Part shown: positions 1 to 8,042 of the stretch, one piece after another
How positions within the stretch are numbered: the first letter of the stretch is position 1
Layout of the letters: each line of letters begins with the position of its first letter
DNA from: an uncultured Lachnospiraceae bacterium
GTDB taxonomy: Bacteria; Bacillota; Clostridia; Lachnospirales; Lachnospiraceae
Length of the DNA: 64,000 bases
Direction: 5' to 3'
Assembly (NCBI GenBank): GCA_900549995.1
Contig: URQQ01000011.1
Span: 1-64,000, forward strand
Made by a program: the position numbers and the translations under genes
The notes under the pieces: model-generated
Database searches by the model: none
What the model saw: only the letters and a program-made list of their open reading frames with translations
What the model was told of the DNA's origin: nothing

Positions 1-50
1 GCTATCCCCTCCCTCCCGATGACGCCCCTCCCACACCCCCTCCCCGCCGG
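1..50. other. C-rich tract upstream of the spoIIG promoter
   Basis: The first 50 bases are almost all pyrimidine on the plus strand, with seven runs of three to five C (6-9, 11-13, 15-17, 25-28, 30-32, 36-40, 42-45). The minus strand therefore carries consecutive G runs separated by one to seven bases, which fits a G-quadruplex pattern. No gene is visible from here to 313; the rest of the interval is the spoIIGA promoter and leader. Whether the tract acts on sporulation control is unknown. Confidence 0.6.
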
Positions 51-51
51 T

Positions 52-119
52 ATTGTCGAAAAAAAGTCTCCCACACCTTCCACTATTTGACAAATTCTAT
101 AGAGGGATCCTTTTATAAT
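52..119 (+). promoter_or_regulatory. Spo0A-type promoter of spoIIGA-sigE
   Basis: A TTGACA -35 hexamer (87-92) and a TATAAT -10 hexamer (114-119) are separated by 21 bases, longer than the usual 17. The B. subtilis spoIIG promoter is known for a similarly long 22-base spacer that makes it depend on Spo0A. Two matches to the 0A box are present: ATTGTCGAA at 52-60 and an inverted TTTGTCAAA (read on the minus strand) at 86-94 overlapping the -35. The leader to the start codon would be about 190 bases. Confidence 0.7.
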
Positions 120-313
120 AGGTTTTGCTTAGGGCGGTCATACATATTGGAATATGAGCCTTTGTCTGTGGCTTTTTAAAGAGCTGTGGGCGGAGGACTT
201 TTTGACAGCGGCGGCTGGCGGTTCGCAGGCCCGGGGCCGTCTTAAGTACCAAATCGGTTTGAGTTACCAGGAAAGTTTCAAAGGTTATACAAATCGAAAG
301 AAGAAGGTGAAAC

Positions 314-1093
314 ATGTACTATGAAGTGTATATAGACGTGTTGTTTTTGGTAAATTTCATGATGGATTACCTGCTGCTTCTCATAGAGCGCAAGGCGCTT
401 CGCTGTCCTGCGGGACACGGAAATATCTGCATTGGAGCAGGTCTTGGAGCTTTGCTGACATGTCTTGCGGTAGCTGTTCAATTACCGGCGTTTATAAAGA
501 TCATTCTGTTTCACTTTGTTATTAATGTCATTATGATCAGGACAGGGCTTAAGATCAGGTTTGGCCGGGACTTTTTAAAAGCGTATGTGATGCTTTATAT
601 CTGCGGATTTCTGCTGGGCGGAATTTTTGAATATCTGCATCAATACGTGAAGACGGTCAGTCTTTTTTTTGCAGTAGCGGTCGCAAGTTATTATCTTGTA
701 TTAGGAAGCATGAAAGTTTTGACGTGGATGCAGCGGTTTGGAGAGTATCACTGTAAAGTAGATCTGTATTTGGGAGAGACCAAAAATACAGTGGAGGCTT
801 TTATAGATACAGGGAACTCGCTGAGAGATGAGGTTACGGGATGTCCCGTCTGCGTTCTGGAGAAGAAATCTGCGGGTTTTTTAAGAGCGGCGGGTCCGGA
901 GGCGAAGCTTCACTATATTCCCTATCATACCGTGGGAAAAAAAGCGGGGGTTCTTCCGGTGCTTCGAATCGACAAAATGTGCGTAAAAAAAGAAAAAGAG
1001 TATTGGATAGAACGTCCGGTGATCGGGATATGCGAAGAGGATATCTCGGCAGGCGGAGGCTATCAGATGATTTTAAACCCTGATCTATTTTAG
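314..1093 (+). CDS. spoIIGA: SpoIIGA, sigma-E processing aspartic protease
   Basis: This is the mother-cell membrane protease that cleaves pro-sigma-E during sporulation after activation by SpoIIR from the forespore. The 259 residues begin with about five hydrophobic membrane segments (roughly residues 5-140). A soluble protease domain follows, carrying the aspartic protease motif DTGN with Asp165. The start is supported by AGAAGGTGA just upstream. The sigE gene follows 11 bases downstream, as in other spore-formers, so protease and substrate are co-transcribed from the Spo0A-type promoter at 87-119. Length and order fit the family well. Confidence 0.95.
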   Translation: MYYEVYIDVLFLVNFMMDYLLLLIERKALRCPAGHGNICIGAGLGALLTCLAVAVQLPAFIKIILFHFVINVIMIRTGLKIRFGRDFLKAYVMLYICGFLLGGIFEYLHQYVKTVSLFFAVAVASYYLVLGSMKVLTWMQRFGEYHCKVDLYLGETKNTVEAFIDTGNSLRDEVTGCPVCVLEKKSAGFLRAAGPEAKLHYIPYHTVGKKAGVLPVLRIDKMCVKKEKEYWIERPVIGICEEDISAGGGYQMILNPDLF

Positions 1094-1104
1094 GAGGAAA
1101 GAAA

Positions 1105-1848
1105 ATGGTTATAAAAGTAGCTGTGCCAAATCAGTTTAAGTTAAAAATCGTACCCAATTTCCGGACACTTTTATTCCCGGAGAAACAGCAGGATATTCAT
1201 TACATAGGTGGTTCTGAAGTTCTTCCGGCACCTCTTGAGTCGGAGGAGGAGTCAGCAGTCATCAGAGACCTTGGATCAGAATATGATGAAGATGCCAAGA
1301 AAGTTCTGATTGAACATAATCTGCGGCTTGTTGTATATATCGCTAAAAAATTTGACAATACCGGAGTGGGAGTAGAGGATCTGATTTCCATCGGAACGAT
1401 AGGGCTGATCAAAGCAATCAATACCTTTAAACCAGATAAAAATATAAAACTTGCAACTTATGCATCCCGGTGTATTGAAAATGAGATTCTCATGTATCTT
1501 CGCAGAAATAATAAGACGAAACTTGAAGTCTCAATCGATGAACCGCTGAATGTAGACTGGGATGGCAATGAGCTGCTTTTGTCTGATATACTGGGGACAG
1601 AGGAAGATACGATTTATAAAGATCTGGAGACGGAGGCAGAGCGTAAAATCCTTGTGAAAGCAATCGGAAAATTATCCAAAAGAGAGCGTACCATTGTCAT
1701 GATGAGGTTTGGTATCGGCACACCGGACGGAGAAGAAAAGACGCAGAAAGAGGTGGCAGATCTTCTTGGAATTTCACAGTCTTATATCTCGAGGCTTGAG
1801 AAAAAGATCATGCAGAGATTAAAACATGAAATGGTCAGATATGAGTAA
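1105..1848 (+). CDS. sigE: RNA polymerase sporulation sigma factor sigma-E
   Basis: Early mother-cell sigma factor, made as an inactive precursor. The 247-residue product starts with a hydrophobic/basic pro-sequence of about 27-30 residues, ending near the conserved HYIGGSE stretch where SpoIIGA cleaves. Region 2 (core binding and -10 recognition; NLRLVVYIAKKF and DLISIGTIGLIKAI) and region 4 (helix-turn-helix KEVADLLGISQSYISRLEKK near residues 213-232) follow. The start has TAGGAGGAAAG seven bases upstream. A weak hairpin follows the stop. Confidence 0.97.
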   Translation: MVIKVAVPNQFKLKIVPNFRTLLFPEKQQDIHYIGGSEVLPAPLESEEESAVIRDLGSEYDEDAKKVLIEHNLRLVVYIAKKFDNTGVGVEDLISIGTIGLIKAINTFKPDKNIKLATYASRCIENEILMYLRRNNKTKLEVSIDEPLNVDWDGNELLLSDILGTEEDTIYKDLETEAERKILVKAIGKLSKRERTIVMMRFGIGTPDGEEKTQKEVADLLGISQSYISRLEKKIMQRLKHEMVRYE

Positions 1849-1855
1849 AATCATA

Positions 1856-1890
1856 AAGAATCAGCCATCATTTTACAGATGGTTCTTATT
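1856..1890 (+). terminator. Possible terminator after sigE
   Basis: AAGAA and CCATC segments pair imperfectly with GATGG and TTCTT around a short A/T loop, followed by a short TATTT tail. The hairpin has internal mismatches, so it may be only a weak terminator. Confidence 0.4.
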
Positions 1891-2038
1891 TCCCGGCTCA
1901 GGGTTTACACCATGTACAAAGCATACAAAATAGTCTTCCGCAAATAGACTTGCAGCAGTCTTTTTTGTATGATTTGTGTATGGCTTAACAGTGATCAAAG
2001 ATGGTACAATAAAAGAAACGCATAAAGGGGTTGAGGAC

Positions 2039-3646
2039 ATGAAATTAACATTTATAGGAGCGGCCCACGAAGTGACTGGAAGCTGCCATCTGCTGGAAGC
2101 ATGCGGGAAGAATATTCTGATCGACTGTGGTATGGAGCAGGGGGCGGATCTCTATGAGAACCAGGAACTTCCTGTCGAAGCAGAGGATATCGACTTTATT
2201 TTGCTGACACATGCACATATTGACCATTCGGGATTGATACCGTTGATGTGCAGAAATGGCTTCCGGGGACAGGTAATTACGACATATGCTACGTCAGATT
2301 TATGCAACATCATGCTACGTGACAGTGCGCATATCCAGGAATTTGAGGCAGACTGGAGGAACAGAAAGGCAAGGAGATCCGGGGCAGAACCATACGAGCC
2401 TTTATATACAATGGCAGATGCGGATGCGGCAATTGAACTGCTTGTACCTGTAAACTATAATGAAAGAATACAGATCTCAAAAGGGATTGAAGTCCGGTAT
2501 ACAGATGTAGGCCATCTGCTCGGTTCTGCGAGCATAGAAGTATGGCTTACCGAAGACGGAGTGTCGAAAAAAATAGTATTTTCCGGAGATGTGGGCAATA
2601 AGAACCAGCCTATTATCAAAGATCCTTCTTTTGTGAGCTCAGCGGACTATGTTGTGATTGAATCTACTTATGGGGACAGAGTCCATGGGGTGGACCGTCC
2701 GGATTATGTCGGAGAGTTTACAAGAATACTGAAAGAGACTTTTGAGAAGGGAGGAAATGTCGTAATTCCGTCTTTTGCGGTCGGACGAACACAGGAACTT
2801 CTTTATTTTATCAGGGAAATAAAAGAAAAAAGACTTTTGGAAGAGTATCAGGATTTTGAAGTTTATGTAGACAGCCCGCTTGCGATTGAGGCGACACATA
2901 TCTTTGGCAAAAATATCAGTTCATGTTTCGATGAAGAGGCGATGGCTCTTGTAAATGCAGGAATTAATCCTTTGGTATTCCGGGGGCTGAAGACGACCAT
3001 CACAAGTGAAGAATCCAAAATGATCAACTTTAATGACCGGCCGAAAGTGATTATTTCTGCATCTGGTATGTGTGAGGCAGGGCGTATCCGCCATCATTTG
3101 AAACATAATCTCTGGAGAAAAGAATGTACGATATTATTCGTGGGTTATCAGGCTGTGGGGACATTGGGACGTATATTGATGGAAGGGGCCTCTTCTGTGA
3201 AAATCTTCGGTGAACGCATTGAAGTGCAGGCACGGATTGAGAGCATGAAGGGAATCAGCGGTCATGCAGACAGAGATGGGCTTCTGGAATGGCTGGATGG
3301 TTTCCAGACAGAACTTTCACATGTTTTTGTGGTGCATGGTGAAGACGAAGTCACAGATCATTTCGCGGAACTTGTGGAAGATCATCTGGGATGTCCGGCA
3401 TTTGCTCCGTATTCCGGAGGATGTGTGGATCTGGCAACAGGAGAGATCTTAAGCGAAGGTGTCAGAGAGCCGAAGAAAGCACGGGAGAAACCGGCGAAAC
3501 TTCGTGCTTCCAATGCATTTTCACGTCTTGTTGATGCAGGCAGGGCACTTATGAATGTCATCATGAAAAATGAAGGTCTTGCGAATAAAGATCTTGCAAA
3601 ATTTGAGACACAGATCCGCAATCTTGCGGATAAGTGGGATCGTTAA
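2039..3646 (+). CDS. Beta-CASP metallo-beta-lactamase fold hydrolase (RNA exonuclease-like)
   Basis: The 535-residue protein has an N-terminal metallo-beta-lactamase domain with the zinc motif HAHIDHSG (about residues 59-66) and a GDVG motif. A beta-CASP domain follows (ESTYGDR, PSFAVGRTQE), then a C-terminal zinc-ligand region (GISGHADRDG, VVHGE). This architecture is the CPSF73/YSH1-like family of nucleases, so RNA processing is likely but the substrate is unknown. The ATG at 2039 is chosen over an upstream in-frame codon because AAAGGGG lies just before it and the conserved fold starts at MKLTFIGAAHEVTGS. The gene stands alone between two sporulation sigma genes. Confidence 0.85.
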   Translation: MKLTFIGAAHEVTGSCHLLEACGKNILIDCGMEQGADLYENQELPVEAEDIDFILLTHAHIDHSGLIPLMCRNGFRGQVITTYATSDLCNIMLRDSAHIQEFEADWRNRKARRSGAEPYEPLYTMADADAAIELLVPVNYNERIQISKGIEVRYTDVGHLLGSASIEVWLTEDGVSKKIVFSGDVGNKNQPIIKDPSFVSSADYVVIESTYGDRVHGVDRPDYVGEFTRILKETFEKGGNVVIPSFAVGRTQELLYFIREIKEKRLLEEYQDFEVYVDSPLAIEATHIFGKNISSCFDEEAMALVNAGINPLVFRGLKTTITSEESKMINFNDRPKVIISASGMCEAGRIRHHLKHNLWRKECTILFVGYQAVGTLGRILMEGASSVKIFGERIEVQARIESMKGISGHADRDGLLEWLDGFQTELSHVFVVHGEDEVTDHFAELVEDHLGCPAFAPYSGGCVDLATGEILSEGVREPKKAREKPAKLRASNAFSRLVDAGRALMNVIMKNEGLANKDLAKFETQIRNLADKWDR

Positions 3647-3666
3647 TCAAGTAGAGATATGCAGGG

Positions 3667-3702
3667 AAAAGCTGCCGCTTCTGTAATAGAGCGGCAGCTT
3701 TT
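3667..3702 (+). terminator. Terminator after the beta-CASP hydrolase
   Basis: AAAAGCTGCCGCT and AGCGGCAGCTTTT form a perfect 13-base stem around a 10-base loop, ending in a short T run. It separates the hydrolase from sigG. Confidence 0.85.
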
Positions 3703-3860
3703 CAATTACACCAGCAGAGAAAAACAGTGATTCTTCCGGGGGCTTCAATGTCAAGCCCTAATAATTTTTTAATTTTCCAAGAAATCGTATATTAAGAATC
3801 CAGATTGAGAAAAATCTTACTATCAAAAGATATAGATGATTAGTGAGGAGGATTCTTAAA

Positions 3861-4640
3861 ATGGCACTTAATAAAGTAGAGATATGCGGCGTGAATACGG
3901 CAAAGCTTCCACTCTTAAAAGAAGAAGAGAAGGAAGCTTTGTTTGAGAGGATCAAGCAGGGGGATGAGGATGCGAAGGAAGAATACATCAAAGGCAATCT
4001 GCGTCTGGTGCTGAGTGTGATCAAAAGATTTTCAAGCAGTAATGAGAATCCGGATGACTTATTTCAGATCGGGTGTATCGGCCTGATTAAGGCGATAAAC
4101 AACTTTAACACAGAACTGAATGTCAAGTTCTCAACGTATGCCGTACCAATGATTATCGGGGAAATCAGGAGGTATATGAGGGATAACAATTCGATCCGTG
4201 TCAGCAGGTCTTTGAGAGACACTGCATATAAAGCGATCTATGCGAAAGAAAATTATGTGAAACGAAACTTAAAAGAACCTACGATCCAGGAGATTGCGGA
4301 AGAGATCGGAATCTCAAAAGAAGATATTGTCTTTGCGCTGGATGCGATACAGGCACCGATGAGTCTGCAGGAACCGGTGTATAATGATGGGGGAGATGCC
4401 ATCTATGTCATGGATCAGATCAGTGACAAGAAAAATAAAGAAGAGAACTGGATTGAAGATCTGTCACTGGAGGCGGCCATGAAGCATCTGAATGAAAGAG
4501 AGAGATACATTATCAATCTCAGGTTTTTTGAGGGGAAAACACAGATGGAGGTCGCGGAGGATATAAAGATTTCACAGGCTCAGGTGAGCAGACTGGAGAA
4601 AAACGCACTTAAGGTTATGCGGCAATATCTCCAGTCATAA
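3861..4640 (+). CDS. sigG: RNA polymerase sporulation sigma factor sigma-G
   Basis: Late forespore sigma factor. The 259-residue protein starts with the highly conserved MALNKVEICGVNTAKLPLL, which also carries the anti-sigma contact region. Region 2 (NLRLVLSVIKRFSSSNENPDDLFQIG), region 3 and a region 4 helix-turn-helix (MEVAEDIKISQAQVSRLEKN) follow. The start at 3861 is preferred over an in-frame codon 18 bases upstream because GAGGAGG sits ten bases before it. In B. subtilis sigE and sigG are adjacent; here the beta-CASP gene lies between them. Confidence 0.97.
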   Translation: MALNKVEICGVNTAKLPLLKEEEKEALFERIKQGDEDAKEEYIKGNLRLVLSVIKRFSSSNENPDDLFQIGCIGLIKAINNFNTELNVKFSTYAVPMIIGEIRRYMRDNNSIRVSRSLRDTAYKAIYAKENYVKRNLKEPTIQEIAEEIGISKEDIVFALDAIQAPMSLQEPVYNDGGDAIYVMDQISDKKNKEENWIEDLSLEAAMKHLNERERYIINLRFFEGKTQMEVAEDIKISQAQVSRLEKNALKVMRQYLQS

Positions 4641-4652
4641 AAAGGACAGGCA

Positions 4653-4856
4653 GTGCATATATATAAAGAGTGGCATGAGGTTACACCAGATGACCGAAAA
4701 AAGGGGGCTCGTATGGAGAAGCACACTTGGGGGAATCGGATTTGGCACGTAGTGAAGCGGCTGATTCTGATACTTTTGATTCTGTTCTGTATCACAGTAA
4801 AGGCAAGCGGCAGTGTGCCGTCAGGACCGGTGGCAGCAGCCTGTCAGGATAAATAA
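4653..4856 (+). CDS. Small membrane protein of unknown function
   Basis: Not recognised. A GTG start at 4653, with AAAGGA nearby, gives 67 residues. An ATG at 4713 with GGGGG five bases upstream gives 47 and may be the real start. The C-terminal part has one strongly hydrophobic segment (KRLILILLILFCITVKA) preceded by basic residues, so a single-pass N-in protein or an uncleaved signal anchor is likely. It lies 12 bases after sigG and before a terminator, so it may be forespore-expressed with sigG. That is inference from position only. Confidence 0.5.
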   Translation: MHIYKEWHEVTPDDRKKGARMEKHTWGNRIWHVVKRLILILLILFCITVKASGSVPSGPVAAACQDK

Positions 4857-4878
4857 TAAAATAGATGTAAAAAAAGTC

Positions 4879-4908
4879 AAAACAGCTCTTTTAAACGGGC
4901 TGTTTTTC
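4879..4908 (+). terminator. Terminator after sigG and the small membrane gene
   Basis: AAAACAGCTC pairs with GGGCTGTTTT (one G:U) around an eight-base loop and runs into TTTTT. Confidence 0.85.
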
Positions 4909-4947
4909 TGATACAATTTTAGCCGAAGCCGTTACTCGAAATTATTC

Positions 4948-4976
4948 TTGATATTTCAAAACGTTCATACTATGAT
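4948..4976 (+). promoter_or_regulatory. Probable sigma-A promoter of the HAD phosphatase operon
   Basis: TTGATA (4948-4953) and TATGAT (4971-4976) are separated by exactly 17 bases, 23 bases before the start codon. Confidence 0.65.
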
Positions 4977-4998
4977 AGGGGTATAAAGGAGCAGGAAG

Positions 4999-5649
4999 AT
5001 GTATAAAGGATGTATATTTGATTTGGATGGAACGTTGACAGACACGCTGGAATCATTGACCTATTCAGTGAATGAGACACTGAAGGAAATGAAGCTTCCG
5101 GCAATCGAGGACGAACAGTGCCGCATGTTTGTAGGCAACGGGGCAAGAGTTTTGCTTGAAAAGTCTCTTAAGGCGGCAGGGGATAGGAACAACAGCCGTA
5201 TTGATGAGGCAATGGAACGCTATGGACGTATATTTGGCGAGAACTGCACATATCATGTAGAACCGTATGATGGAATCCGCACGATGCTTGGGGAGCTGAA
5301 AAGCAGAGGGATTAAAATTGCAGTGCTGTCGAACAAACCTCATCAGCAGGCAGTGGATGTCGTAGAGAATATCTTTGGTAAGGGAATTTTCACGTATGTT
5401 CTGGGACAATGTGACGACATTCCAAGAAAACCAGATCCGTCGGGGGTATTTGTGGTTCTGGATAAGATGCATTTAAATGCTGACGAGTGCCTGTATATAG
5501 GTGACTCCGAAGTTGACATTGCAACCGGCAGTGCCGCAGGAGTAGATACGGTCGGCGTGGAATGGGGATTTCGATCGAAGGAAGTCCTGAAAAGGGCAGG
5601 GGCGGCGCAGACAATTGAGAAGCCGTCAGAGCTGCTTTCGCTTTTATAG
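4999..5649 (+). CDS. HAD-family phosphatase, phosphoglycolate phosphatase-like
   Basis: Haloacid dehalogenase superfamily, 216 residues. Motif I is FDLDGTLTDT near the N-terminus (nucleophile Asp and acid/base Asp). A helical cap follows, with motif II in VLSNKPHQQ, a lysine in PRKPDPSGV, and motif IV IGDSEVDIATG. The overall layout matches Gph-type phosphoglycolate or pyrophosphate phosphatases. Substrate cannot be fixed from sequence. The start has AAAGGAGCAGGAAG upstream. It is the first gene of a short run with an acidic small protein and a metallo-hydrolase. Confidence 0.85.
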   Translation: MYKGCIFDLDGTLTDTLESLTYSVNETLKEMKLPAIEDEQCRMFVGNGARVLLEKSLKAAGDRNNSRIDEAMERYGRIFGENCTYHVEPYDGIRTMLGELKSRGIKIAVLSNKPHQQAVDVVENIFGKGIFTYVLGQCDDIPRKPDPSGVFVVLDKMHLNADECLYIGDSEVDIATGSAAGVDTVGVEWGFRSKEVLKRAGAAQTIEKPSELLSLL

Positions 5650-5692
5650 GACAAAAGAAGTATGAGAAAAAGAGGAAAAGGGAGGAAAAAAA

Positions 5693-5956
5693 ATGAATGA
5701 ATTTGATGATGAATGCTTACAGACATTTTTAAGGAAACAGGGACAGTTATTTGATGAACCGGTGGCTGAGACACTGGAAGAAGCGGAGGCATTTCTGGAA
5801 GACTGTATGGCAGTTGTGGTTGATTCTATCCAGGAAGTGAGAGAGTACTTTGAAGAGAACGGTGCTGATGTGGATCAGATGAGCCTTGATGAACTTGAGG
5901 AGGCATCAGAAGTGTTCGCGCTTCCGAACGGCCAGTATTTAATAGTAGAAGGTTAA
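5693..5956 (+). CDS. Small acidic protein of unknown function
   Basis: Not assigned to a family. The 87 residues are strongly acidic (many Glu and Asp) with predicted helices, no signal peptide and no membrane segment. Two cysteines are present, near residues 9 and 37. A strong GGGAGG lies upstream. The gene lies 43 bases after the HAD phosphatase and only four bases before the metallo-hydrolase, so the three are probably one transcript. A small regulatory or adaptor role for one of the neighbours is possible but unsupported. Confidence 0.75.
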   Translation: MNEFDDECLQTFLRKQGQLFDEPVAETLEEAEAFLEDCMAVVVDSIQEVREYFEENGADVDQMSLDELEEASEVFALPNGQYLIVEG

Positions 5957-5960
5957 GTGG

Positions 5961-6761
5961 ATGAAACTTACAATTTTAGGAACCGGAAATGCAAGTGTCA
6001 GGGAGTGCTATAATACGTGTTTCGCTTTATCCGGAGAAGAAGGACATTTTCTTGTGGATGCGGGGGGCGGGAACCGGATACTTAAGGTGCTTGCAGATAC
6101 CGGAATCAGGATGCAGGACATTCATGACATCTTCATCACACATGAACATGTGGATCACCTGCTTGGTGTGGTATGGCTGATCCGCATGATCGGGCAGAAG
6201 ATGAATCAGGGGAAGTATGACGGTGAACTTAGGATTTACTGCCACAGCGGCCTGACGAAAGTGATTAAAACAATTGCAGACCTTACAATTCAGGCGAAAG
6301 TAACAAAACATATCGGTGAAAGAATTATGCTCATTCCATTGTCTGACGGGGAGAAAAAAGAGATTCTGGGGTGTGAGGTTACATTTTTTGATATTGGATC
6401 AACGAAGGCAAAACAATACGGTTTTACAATAATGCTCCCGGGAAATGTGAAACTGTCCTGCTGCGGTGATGAACCGTATAATCCATGTGAGTATGAATAT
6501 GTAAAAGACAGTGACTGGCTGATGCATGAAGCTTTCTGCATGTACAGTGAGGCAGAACATTTCAGACCATATGAAAAGCATCACAGTACGGTAAAGGAAG
6601 CCTGTGAGCTGGCAGAGAAGCTTGGAGTTTCGAACCTGATCCTCTACCATACAGAGGAAGAGAACTTAAAAGACAGGAAACGACTTTACACAGAAGAAGG
6701 AAAAGCATATTACAGCGGGAATCTGTATGTGCCGGATGATCTGGAGACGTTCACAATTTAA
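5961..6761 (+). CDS. MBL-fold metallo-hydrolase, ribonuclease Z-like
   Basis: The 266-residue protein carries the zinc-binding motif HEHVDHLLG after a Gly-rich strand (LTILGTGNASVR), a further metal Asp in SCCGDEPYN and a late His in LILYHTEEENL. The N-terminus and HxHxDH spacing resemble the RNase Z/ElaC branch, but the protein is shorter and lacks a clear exosite. tRNA processing is therefore not claimed. It sits four bases after the acidic protein gene and is followed by a strong hairpin. Confidence 0.75.
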   Translation: MKLTILGTGNASVRECYNTCFALSGEEGHFLVDAGGGNRILKVLADTGIRMQDIHDIFITHEHVDHLLGVVWLIRMIGQKMNQGKYDGELRIYCHSGLTKVIKTIADLTIQAKVTKHIGERIMLIPLSDGEKKEILGCEVTFFDIGSTKAKQYGFTIMLPGNVKLSCCGDEPYNPCEYEYVKDSDWLMHEAFCMYSEAEHFRPYEKHHSTVKEACELAEKLGVSNLILYHTEEENLKDRKRLYTEEGKAYYSGNLYVPDDLETFTI

Positions 6762-6772
6762 GCGTTGAAAAA

Positions 6773-6802
6773 GGCTGCCTCACCGGAAACGGAGGGGCAG
6801 CC
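6773..6802. terminator. Terminator between convergent genes
   Basis: GGCTGCC and GGCAGCC flank a smaller CCGGAAACGG stem-loop. A run of A precedes and a TTATTTT run follows, so it can serve both the hydrolase (plus) and the membrane protein gene (minus). Confidence 0.8.
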
Positions 6803-6820
6803 AGTTATTTTACACTGAAA

Positions 6821-7267
6821 TCAGGAAGCTTTATTTTTGGAAGGAGCAGCTTTATCGAGTGCTTCACTGATTGCGTTTACAATGACCTGAGAAGTATAAG
6901 GATTATCTTCGGGATAGTTTATATCATTCAGAGACTGGGAAGAATAAATCTGTTCAGCGATATCTTCCAGTGCCGGCTGAATCAGCGGATACATCGTAGT
7001 GACTGTTTCATCCAGGTTTACAAAACGGATGGAATTGATGTGTGAACTGTCTACGGCAACCTCAATCTCCAGATTGTTATTATTCAGCGAGACGGTGGAA
7101 GTATATACACCTGGAGTGTATTGCTGTTTAGAGGCTGTTGTCTTCTTGTCTTTGCCGGAGAACATGAACACAAGGAGCAGGATCAGAAAGATCCCAAGCA
7201 CCACAAATAGTACAGTATAGATAATTTCCTTCATATGAAGAACGACGATTTTTGTTTTGGAACTCAT
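6821..7267 (-). CDS. Membrane-anchored protein, FMN-binding-domain-like
   Basis: The 148-residue product has one transmembrane helix near residues 13-37 (IIYTVLFVVLGIFLILLLVFMF). An extracytoplasmic domain follows: YTPGVYTSTVSLNNNNLEIEV..IRFVNLDETVTTMYP. The strand pattern after the anchor resembles FMN_bind domains, which carry covalent flavin in redox membrane proteins, but the SGAT-type flavinylation motif is not visible. Flavin binding is therefore unproven. The ATG at 7267 is chosen because AGGAGG lies just before it, inside the longer reading frame. It is transcribed alone, away from pth. Confidence 0.6.
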   Translation of the reverse strand: MSSKTKIVVLHMKEIIYTVLFVVLGIFLILLLVFMFSGKDKKTTASKQQYTPGVYTSTVSLNNNNLEIEVAVDSSHINSIRFVNLDETVTTMYPLIQPALEDIAEQIYSSQSLNDINYPEDNPYTSQVIVNAISEALDKAAPSKNKAS

Positions 7268-7362
7268 AACGGCCTCCTGTATTTTCATTAAAGATAGTTG
7301 TTTACTTTTAATAATGTATGTGGGAAGATGGGAAATTATTCATGTCTTTTGCGTGACAAATA

Positions 7363-7391
7363 TAAATTGATCTTGTAGAATAAACTAATAC
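7363..7391 (+). promoter_or_regulatory. Probable promoter of pth-mfd
   Basis: GTGACA (7363-7368) and TAGAAT (7386-7391) with a 17-base spacer, 63 bases before the pth start. Confidence 0.5.
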
Positions 7392-7454
7392 AGCGAAAAA
7401 TCAGGCCAGTGAGACTGTTGATTTAATGAGATGCTGTACCAGGAGGTAGAGAAA

Positions 7455-8042
7455 ATGTTTATTATAGCCGGACTTGGAAATCCTACATTACAATATGACC
7501 ATACAAGGCATAATGTGGGATTTGATGTCATAGATACGATTGCCGATCAATATAATATATCTGTGGACGGGAGAAAAAACCGTGCATTCTGCGGAAAAGG
7601 AATGATAGAAGGGCAGAAGGTAATTCTCGCGAAGCCGCAGACGTTTATGAATCTGAGCGGTGAGAGTATCCGGGGACTTGTAGACTATTATAAAGTAGAT
7701 CCTGCTTCGGAACTGATAGTGATATATGATGATGTCAGTCTTGCGGTGGGACAGCTCAGGATCAGGAAAAAGGGAAGTGCCGGGGGGCATAATGGGATTA
7801 AGAATATCATTGCCCATCTTGGAACGGAGGTGTTCCCGAGGATCAAAGTTGGTGTCGGTGAGAAGCCGCCGAGATATGATCTTGCAGATTATGTACTTGG
7901 ACATTTTTCCAGGGAAGAAAGAGTGCTGATGGAAGAGGGATTCCAGGAAGCTGCGGATGCAGTGAAGATGATGGTGAACGGGGAGATCGAGGCCGCAATG
8001 AACCGGTTTAACCGTAAAGTAAAATTAAAGGAGTCGGATTAA
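7455..8042 (+). CDS. pth: Peptidyl-tRNA hydrolase
   Basis: Releases tRNA from peptidyl-tRNA that drops off ribosomes. The 195 residues match the family from MFIIAGLGNP through the catalytic His region DHTRHNVGFDV, KPQTFMNLSGES, IYDDVSL and the glycine-rich GSAGGHNGIKNI. The ATG at 7455 is preferred over one 24 bases earlier because AGGAGG sits just upstream and the conserved core starts immediately. The stop codon directly abuts the mfd start, so the pair is translated as a coupled unit. Confidence 0.97.
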   Translation: MFIIAGLGNPTLQYDHTRHNVGFDVIDTIADQYNISVDGRKNRAFCGKGMIEGQKVILAKPQTFMNLSGESIRGLVDYYKVDPASELIVIYDDVSLAVGQLRIRKKGSAGGHNGIKNIIAHLGTEVFPRIKVGVGEKPPRYDLADYVLGHFSREERVLMEEGFQEAADAVKMMVNGEIEAAMNRFNRKVKLKESD

